A DNA stretch of 64,000 nucleotides, from contig QAMH01000008.1 of NCBI GenBank assembly GCA_003149935.1, positions 124,001 through 188,000 of the forward strand, written 5' to 3'. The notes beneath the pieces are model-generated. The model saw nothing but the letters and a program-made list of their open reading frames with translations. It did not search any database and had not been told where the DNA came from. The DNA comes from Coriobacteriia bacterium (GTDB taxonomy: Bacteria; Actinomycetota; Coriobacteriia; Coriobacteriales; QAMH01). A program made the position numbers and the translations under genes. This document shows, one piece after another, positions 46,231 to 51,852 of the stretch. Within the stretch, counting starts at the first letter, position 1. Every line of letters begins with the position of its first letter.

Positions 46231-46385
46231 TACAACTCCTGAACGGGGGTTATGAAAAACACATCGAGGTGGAACGGAAGGGAAACAAGGGGTAGAACGG
46301 CTAAGGACGTTTGAGAAGGATGATTTGGATTGAAAAAACGCGGTAGACGTGGTGTTTTGGGATTCGAACTGTACTTCCCTCAAGT

Positions 46386-46442
46386 AAAAAACGCCTGCGT
46401 AACCAGCCGTTTTGCCCAGTATCGTTTGCGAACGGTAGGTTA
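46386..46442 (-). ncRNA. Candidate structured leader RNA upstream of the adhesin
   Basis: On the minus strand TAACC (46442-46438) plus CCGTT (46435-46431) pair with AACGG (46411-46407) plus GGTTA (46404-46400), giving ten pairs around a 2x2 internal loop. The terminal loop holds CGCAAACG and GGGCAA. Eight bases later there is a run of six T (46391-46386). A hairpin followed by a T-run in a long leader suggests attenuation or a riboswitch. I could not match it convincingly to the cyclic-di-GMP-I consensus. Confidence 0.3.
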
Positions 46443-46731
46443 TTTCGGGCGGATGACAGTGATTTTGACCACCGTGTCCATTCTTTCTCGACACGTCTCC
46501 ACAATTTCTTGAGAAATGAGTCTGCTAGATGTCGAAGTCCATTATTTCCCGAAATGATATCTGAGCATTCGTTCGATGTGTCGTTTCGAGACGAATTTTC
46601 GACTCGGAGTCATTTTCGTGAAATTATTCCGTATTACACATAAAGTTTTATCTTTAAAACTGATGAAGATTCTAATGGCTGATCCCTGTGGAAAACTCCG
46701 CGTTTCGATGTGAGATTTTTATCTATATTTT

Positions 46732-46747
46732 TGATAAATCTTTATCA
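46732..46747. promoter_or_regulatory. AT-rich palindrome, possible operator
   Basis: TGATAAATCTTTATCA is a perfect inverted repeat with 7-base arms around two bases. It lies about 500 bases upstream of the adhesin start in the AT-rich region and could bind a dimeric regulator. Confidence 0.35.
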
Positions 46748-47003
46748 TAGTTTAAGATAACTCAACGGGCACGTTCTGCATGCGGTTTTCTCCAGATTCT
46801 TTATCTGTTCTCAGTATAATTTTATAGGCTTCGATTTCTCGGACTGATATACACAAAATGTCTCTGATTTCATACATTTTTGAGACGCTTCTTGAGCAGT
46901 TTCTCGACTCTCCCCTCCCCTGCGCTCTTTCTGCACTCGCCCCCTCTTAATCGCTCCGCGCGATAATTCCGCGCCACCTTCCGCGCCTAGGCGCGGAACC
47001 CTC

Positions 47004-47083
47004 GATTTAGATTTCTCGACTCCGGCGCTTCGCGCCTCCGCTCGAAATGACAGAGGGGACGCATCCCCTCGCTCGAAATGACC
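47004..47083. repeat. Dispersed GTCATTTCGAG-type inverted repeat
   Basis: Contains GATTTCTCGACTCC followed by CCGCTCGAAATGACA, the same sequence pair seen at 55420, 62047 and 62954, plus a second partial CTCGAAATGACC. Confidence 0.7.
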
Positions 47084-47087
47084 ATCA

Positions 47088-47100
47088 GGGGTCTGTCCCC
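47088..47100 (+). repeat. REP-like repeat core
   Basis: GGGGTCTGTCCCC followed by TTATCACCA, the same family as inside the adhesin gene. Confidence 0.7.
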
Positions 47101-47110
47101 TTATCACCAA

Positions 47111-47122
47111 GGGTCCGTCCCC
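47111..47122 (+). repeat. REP-like repeat core, variant
   Basis: GGGTCCGTCCCC, one base changed from the consensus, in tandem with the copy at 47088. Confidence 0.6.
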
Positions 47123-47886
47123 TTATAACCACAAAACATCACTGAACAGGTCATATGCATATTTGTTCATATAACATTTGCTCATTTGTGATATATGAAT
47201 GGTTGGGTTTTCCTGTGCAAGGAGGGCTTTTCCGAAGACCGTGGCATCCGCCCCCAGACCCTTGTTTACGAGGCGCATCTTCAGGGCAATGCGCCTGTGC
47301 CCTAACGCCTCCCCGCACCCTCTCATTCGCTGTCGAGCACGTTGCAAATCGAGGCGCGGACACTGCGCGGAGGCCCTCATCTGCCGTCTCGATTTTTGGG
47401 GTTCCGCGCTTTGTTCCGCGCCCCCAAAACAAGTCTTCCGCGCTTTGCCTTGCACCCTGATTCTGAGGACTCCGGACTGACTCCGATCTTTGTCTGGTCA
47501 CTCCTCTGGATTTGAGGATGTTAGCTCCAATTTGAGACCTGAATCAGTCTGTTTTTGATCCAAAATCGCTCTTGTTTCGCTCGTCAAAGTCTTGCTTTTA
47601 CTGGTACCTGTTTTTACGTCAAACAAAGATCGATTTTAAATGCGAAAAGAGGGTTTTCCACAACGCCTTTCAGACCCCGATTTCTCCCCAAATAGAACCC
47701 CATTTCTCTTGTTTTTCGCCCTTCTTTTTCCTTCTGAAAGGGCTCCCAAAATATGCTCGGATCCGTTCATATGAAGCCAAAACCATCTCTCGTAGGCCAT
47801 GCAGCGGTATCATGTGAGCTACACAAACCCGCACTTTCCGGGACATGTGCATGGCATATTTCGACAAAACCGCAGGTGAAAAGCCT

Positions 47887-48885
47887 ATGACACAAATCAG
47901 CGAGGCAGAGCGCATTGTCAGGCTCATGCTCTTAATACGCGAAAACGGTCCGATAGACCTTGCTGGCATACGGCGCGCCCTTCCCTACGAATACGGCAAA
48001 GCAGCCGGTAGCGAGGATTCCACACGTCGTCGCTTCGAGCGTGACAAGAAGACGTTGCAAGACAGCGGCGTCTTCCTTACCGTTGACGACCGGCAGCGAT
48101 ACGTGCTTGATGCCGCTAGAACGCTTGCCGCACCCCTCGTCCTCACAAAACCGCAGGTCAGCCTTATGCGTTTACTTTGCGGAGCCTTGCTGGACGACGA
48201 GGACTACCCATTCAAGGAGGAGCTTCGTATGGTGCTCGTCAAGCTTGGTGACGAGCTTGAAATCCCCGACATGCTTCCCCAACTCGCCGACGGGAGCGGA
48301 AGCACTCTACCACGCAGTCCACAGGGATTTGCCAAGGTCAAGAAGGCCATCACGACGCGCAAGCGCCTCAGTTTCGCATACACGAACACTGCGGGGACAC
48401 AATCGCAGCGCACGGTCGAACCCCTGGGGTGCTTCTTTCTAAAAGGTTCCTGCTACGTTGCCGCATATGACCCCAGCATTGACTCTGACCGGCTGTTTCG
48501 CCTCGATCGCATGAGCAAGTTGCGCGTCAACGGCACTAATCCCAAGTCCCCTGACTTCGAGGAACGCTCCTTTGACGCCACCGACTTCTATGGCCTGCCC
48601 TTCCAGTTCGGGGACGATCAATTTATGGCTCGCATTCGCGTCGAGGAGCCTGCGCTGCAGACGTTTTCCCAGCTCACAATGGGTATTGGCACGCTCGAGC
48701 AGAACAGTGACGATCATGCCATGTGGACAGTGAGCTGCCGCAATGCGCATGCCTTGGCCCAATGGTGCATCGAGAATGGCCCCGGTTTGCATATCGAGGA
48801 GCCGGAATCCGCACGTCAAGCGTACATCGACGGCCTCAGAGCCTACCTAAGCGCCGCCCGCAAGGAGGTGCACCATGAAGGATAA
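47887..48885 (+). CDS. WYL-domain transcriptional regulator, PafB-like
   Basis: A 332-residue protein. Residues about 5-65 form a helix-turn-helix, and DSTRRRFERDKKTLQDSGV-like spacing resembles PafB (fRRmFERDKxxLRxxG). Residues about 145-215 form a WYL domain with RTVEPLGCFF, CYVAAYD and RLFRLDRM in place of the canonical WYL triad. The C-terminal part resembles the WYL C-terminal extension. I start at ATG 47887 because AGGTG lies eight bases upstream; in-frame ATGs at 47845 and 47851 lack such a site. The gene overlaps the next WYL gene by 11 bases, so the two are co-translated. In Actinomycetota the PafB-PafC heterodimer activates DNA-damage genes; the same role here is an inference. Confidence 0.85.
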   Translation: MTQISEAERIVRLMLLIRENGPIDLAGIRRALPYEYGKAAGSEDSTRRRFERDKKTLQDSGVFLTVDDRQRYVLDAARTLAAPLVLTKPQVSLMRLLCGALLDDEDYPFKEELRMVLVKLGDELEIPDMLPQLADGSGSTLPRSPQGFAKVKKAITTRKRLSFAYTNTAGTQSQRTVEPLGCFFLKGSCYVAAYDPSIDSDRLFRLDRMSKLRVNGTNPKSPDFEERSFDATDFYGLPFQFGDDQFMARIRVEEPALQTFSQLTMGIGTLEQNSDDHAMWTVSCRNAHALAQWCIENGPGLHIEEPESARQAYIDGLRAYLSAARKEVHHEG

Positions 48886-49792
48886 ACAGTTGCTCCTTGC
48901 GATCATGGCCCAGCTCGAACGCGAGAAAATCGTGTCGATTCCCCAGCTTGCGCTGCTTCTCGGCGTTGACGAGCAGCGCATTTACGATGCGCTCGAGACC
49001 CTCGTCTTCGCCTATGACGCAGCGTCAATACGCCTTGACCTGCACGATTCGTACGCAACGCTACAGACCTACGGCACCGATCGCCTCCTGCGATTGACCG
49101 CGCCCGAGGCCGACGCCCTCGTCGATGCGCTCACGGCTGCGGGGTTTTCGCCCGATGATGAGCTTGTGACCGCGCTCCTGCGCACCAAAACCGTGCTGGG
49201 AGGCCCTGAGAGCGCTTCTAAGCCCCGTTTGAGGGTCGTGACGGAGTCCGCATACCCGGATGTTGCTCAAACGCTTGCAGCGGCCTGTGAGGACCTCGAA
49301 CGCCACATCCTTGAGATTAGCTACCGCGGCACGGATGATGAAACGCCGCTGACCAGGCGCGTTGAGCCCCTGCGCATCTTCTCGGAGGACAGCCATCGCT
49401 ACTTGCAGGCATATTGCCGCACGTCAGAAGGCTGGCGCTCGTTCAGAATTGACCGCATCTCGCATGCGCAAGCACTCGACGAGTGCTTTTCTCCCCGCTC
49501 AGACGCTCCTCACCCCTCCATCGCCCTCGATGCGAACTCACGCGCGCAGCTGCTGCTCAGCGCAGATTGCCCGCTACCCGCTTGGCGCAACATCAAGGTC
49601 ACGGGCACGAACGCCGACGGTTCGCGCACGGTAAGGATTCCCTGGACAGGCAGCTCATGGCTACCCAAACACGTCGTCGCGCTCATGGGCAAGGCACTCG
49701 TGCTCGAACCGCAGGCGCTTGTTGACGTCTGCAAGGAGTATGCGGAAAACCTCCTTCAAGCGGGAAGTATGCACGATCTTTCAGATGAATGA
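48875..49792 (+). CDS. WYL-domain transcriptional regulator, PafC-like
   Basis: A 305-residue partner of the preceding gene. The N-terminal part carries a winged-helix-like region (VSIPQLALLLGVDEQRIYDA) and is shorter than a typical HTH_11. The WYL domain lies at about residues 145-210, with RRVEPLRIF, RYLQAYCR and WRSFRIDRI. ATG 48875 has AAGGAGG (48864-48870) four bases upstream, inside the end of the first gene. The tandem arrangement of two WYL proteins is the usual pafB-pafC order. It ends four bases from the convergent radical SAM gene with no terminator visible between them. Confidence 0.85.
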   Translation: MKDKQLLLAIMAQLEREKIVSIPQLALLLGVDEQRIYDALETLVFAYDAASIRLDLHDSYATLQTYGTDRLLRLTAPEADALVDALTAAGFSPDDELVTALLRTKTVLGGPESASKPRLRVVTESAYPDVAQTLAAACEDLERHILEISYRGTDDETPLTRRVEPLRIFSEDSHRYLQAYCRTSEGWRSFRIDRISHAQALDECFSPRSDAPHPSIALDANSRAQLLLSADCPLPAWRNIKVTGTNADGSRTVRIPWTGSSWLPKHVVALMGKALVLEPQALVDVCKEYAENLLQAGSMHDLSDE

Positions 49793-49796
49793 ACGC

Positions 49797-51116
49797 CTAT
49801 TTGATGGGCACGCCGGCGCCGAAGAGCAGTTCGCGCTCCTCGCCCGGCAGGCAGGCACGCGCATCATCGCGCACACCGTTTACGCCGATGAAGAACTGCC
49901 TCATCATCGCAACCATCATGTAGCGGCCCTTTGAGGTCAGTGTGATCTGCTCATCGTCATCGATGTCGATGGCACCGCTCGCCTTGAAGAACGCATATTC
50001 CGCAGGTAAACCAGCTGCGACACTGCAACCAAAGTCCCGCTCCCACGCCTTCTTGTCGAGACGCAGGCCGAAGAGCTGCATCATGAAGCGGTAGCGCATG
50101 TGGTCGCGCTTGCTGAAGGTCGTCATGCGCGAAACAGACAGTCTGCCGGCCTCGATACGCTCGTCGTACTCCCTGATACTGAACGTGTTCACGAACAGTT
50201 TGCTGTCGAGGAAGCTCATGCCGCCACTGCCAAGAGCGGGGTATTCCTCGTAATCGATGATGTACTCGTCAATCATGGAGCTTGCGGCATCGTTGAAGGT
50301 CCAGGCATCGCCAAAGGTGAAAGCGGGATTATCGCCCCCGGTCAGAGCTTCGCAAATGATATCGTAAAACGCTTTTTCACGGGCGTAGTCCACTTTGCCC
50401 ACGGTCGCTGCCAGCGACTTTTCGACGGCCGGAGAGGCCATCAGAGGGTAGAACGTAGCCTGGTTTGTATGCGATTCGAGGATGGCTGCGACATCATTTA
50501 TGAGCATTTCCTCGTTCTGGGCCGGAAAGTTGAAGATCATATCGACATTCAGCGATTTGAACACATTTGCATCTGCAACATCGATGATTCTGTTGAGGAT
50601 TTGCTCCGCACTTCCGTACTTGTCATACCTGTCCATTTGTTTAAGTAAGCCATCGTCGAAACTTTGGACGCCCACGGACAGCCTCTGCACAACCCCATCG
50701 AGCTTTTCAATGTACTCGGGAAGCAAATGATTGGGATTCGTCTCGCTCGACACGTCGGTAATCGAGAACATCTCGCGCGCCTTGTTGATCGTCGCGACCA
50801 ACTCGTCGATGAGAATCGTCGGCGTGCCACCCCCGACGTACAGCGAGTCGAAGTCATAGCCGAGGCGGGCGACCATGTCCATCTCGGTGCGCAGGTTCGC
50901 GAAGTACTTCCGCGCCTTCTCCTCTTCGAACGGGAACCTGTTAAAAGAGCAGTAGGGGCACAGGCGCTCGCAGAATGGGATGTGCATGTAGAGCATGTAG
51001 CGCTTGCCCGGCTTAGGTGCCGGCAGGATCTGGTGCGCCGCATCGAGCGGTTTAAGGTTCAGGTAATGGCCGTTCATTGTGCGCACGGCCTGTGAGAGCA
51101 CGCGTTCGGTAAGCAC
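49797..51116 (-). CDS. HemW/ChuW-like radical SAM protein
   Basis: A 439-residue protein with the radical SAM motif C49-x3-C53-x2-C56 in HIPFCERLCPYCSF, followed by GGGTP at about 95-99 and SETNPNHLLPEY. This is the layout of the coproporphyrinogen dehydrogenase-like branch (HemN, HemW, ChuW/HutW). Length and motif order fit ChuW/HutW, heme-using methyltransferases, as well as HemW heme chaperones. HemW usually has a further Cys directly after the third (CxxxCxxCxC), and here that position is Asn58. The start is GTG 51116, with GAGGTGA just upstream. The AdoMet-bound 4Fe-4S cluster is expected; the substrate is not determined by the sequence. Its neighbours do not include heme uptake genes. 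Confidence 0.8.
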   Translation of the reverse strand: MLTERVLSQAVRTMNGHYLNLKPLDAAHQILPAPKPGKRYMLYMHIPFCERLCPYCSFNRFPFEEEKARKYFANLRTEMDMVARLGYDFDSLYVGGGTPTILIDELVATINKAREMFSITDVSSETNPNHLLPEYIEKLDGVVQRLSVGVQSFDDGLLKQMDRYDKYGSAEQILNRIIDVADANVFKSLNVDMIFNFPAQNEEMLINDVAAILESHTNQATFYPLMASPAVEKSLAATVGKVDYAREKAFYDIICEALTGGDNPAFTFGDAWTFNDAASSMIDEYIIDYEEYPALGSGGMSFLDSKLFVNTFSIREYDERIEAGRLSVSRMTTFSKRDHMRYRFMMQLFGLRLDKKAWERDFGCSVAAGLPAEYAFFKASGAIDIDDDEQITLTSKGRYMMVAMMRQFFIGVNGVRDDARACLPGEERELLFGAGVPIK

Positions 51117-51128
51117 GGGTCACCTCGC

Positions 51129-51773
51129 CTAACGTAGAAAGATGAAGCTGACAATCGAAAAGATGATAAGAAAGACGACGATGAAGAGCCCAACGTAACA
51201 ACCCTTGTTGCCTTCGGCGGCAGCATAGGCCATATTCTCGGTCATCGTGCGCCTGGTCTTGTAGTATGCCCTCCCCTTCTCGAGCTTGGGCAGTTTCTGC
51301 AACTTGATTTCGTTGCTCTGACCGGCACATTCGATGACATGTTCGACCTCCTTGGGCGAAAGGTCGATGATAGGACGCTCGCCTTTGGCCATGTGTTTGA
51401 CGAGCGTGTTGATAAACGGATCGATGGCGGCGGCGACATCGGGCTGGTAGCAAATGATCGCAACATCAACCTGGGTGATGTCGCTGACCTTGTCGATAAT
51501 GACCGCACTCGCAAAGGCCCGGCACATCCAACCTTCGTCGAGAAGCTTGCTCACCCTGTTAAAGACCTTATCCGGCAGAAAACCCATCGCCACGTCACCA
51601 CGGCTCAACAGAATACGCGGCACTTCCTTGCCCTTCTCGGTAACATGAATCTCCTTGGTCACCGTGAGTTCAGCAGCAATGACAACGGCATTTGGGTTTA
51701 CGATAACGCACGAATCACCACTTGCCTCGTCAAGGCGACAGTATGTTGCGTAGTAGATTTCGGGTTCAGACAT
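51129..51773 (-). CDS. Hypothetical tail-anchored membrane protein
   Basis: A 214-residue protein that I do not recognise. The start is ATG 51773 with GGAGG six bases upstream; the frame is open further upstream, but that part is a shadow of the exonuclease-helicase gene. Residues 1-185 look soluble and mixed alpha/beta, with a stretch GDVAMGFLPDKVFNRV that faintly recalls HIRAN domains. Residues about 193-213 form a single hydrophobic helix at the very C-terminus, so the protein is probably tail-anchored with its bulk in the cytoplasm. It ends 12 bases before the radical SAM gene on the same strand and may share its transcript. It is divergent from the exonuclease-helicase. Confidence 0.75.
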   Translation of the reverse strand: MSEPEIYYATYCRLDEASGDSCVIVNPNAVVIAAELTVTKEIHVTEKGKEVPRILLSRGDVAMGFLPDKVFNRVSKLLDEGWMCRAFASAVIIDKVSDITQVDVAIICYQPDVAAAIDPFINTLVKHMAKGERPIIDLSPKEVEHVIECAGQSNEIKLQKLPKLEKGRAYYKTRRTMTENMAYAAAEGNKGCYVGLFIVVFLIIFSIVSFIFLR

Positions 51774-51799
51774 GCTCGTCCTCCAGTCGACTGCTGGCA

Positions 51800-51805
51800 A
51801 GTATA
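51800..51805 (-). promoter_or_regulatory. Possible -10 of the 51129-51773 gene
   Basis: TATACT on the minus strand, placing transcription start about 20 bases before the ATG. The -35 (GAGACA at 19 bp spacing) is weak. Confidence 0.3.
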
Positions 51806-51852
51806 CCGATTTGACCGCGTGTTTTGTCTCTACAACATGATAGGCTTTGAAC

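Larger units (their letters stand above)
46231..47886. other. Gene-free leader region of the adhesin and upstream repeats
   Basis: About 1.65 kb without a convincing gene. From 46231 to about 46500 it is the probable 5' leader of the adhesin. Positions 46500-46870 are strongly AT-rich and most likely hold the adhesin promoter, although no hexamer pair stands out. Positions 46890-47122 hold dispersed repeats. Positions 47200-47480 are GC-rich, with short unconvincing frames on both strands. Positions 47500-47886 precede the WYL pair. Confidence 0.6.

Noticed and set aside
46340..46375. TTCGAATCCC on the minus strand, resembling a tRNA T arm
   Set aside because: The flanking bases do not pair as a T stem and no anticodon or acceptor arms are present.
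46231..46494. Extension of the adhesin to an ATG at 46494
   Set aside because: The added 88 codons have no signal peptide character, overlap the candidate leader hairpin, and the TTG at 46230 has a well-placed ribosome binding site followed by a signal peptide.
47123..47501. Short overlapping frames on both strands (about 100-116 residues)
   Set aside because: No ribosome binding sites, no recognisable domain and mutual overlap in a GC-rich patch. A decayed gene remnant is possible but cannot be supported.
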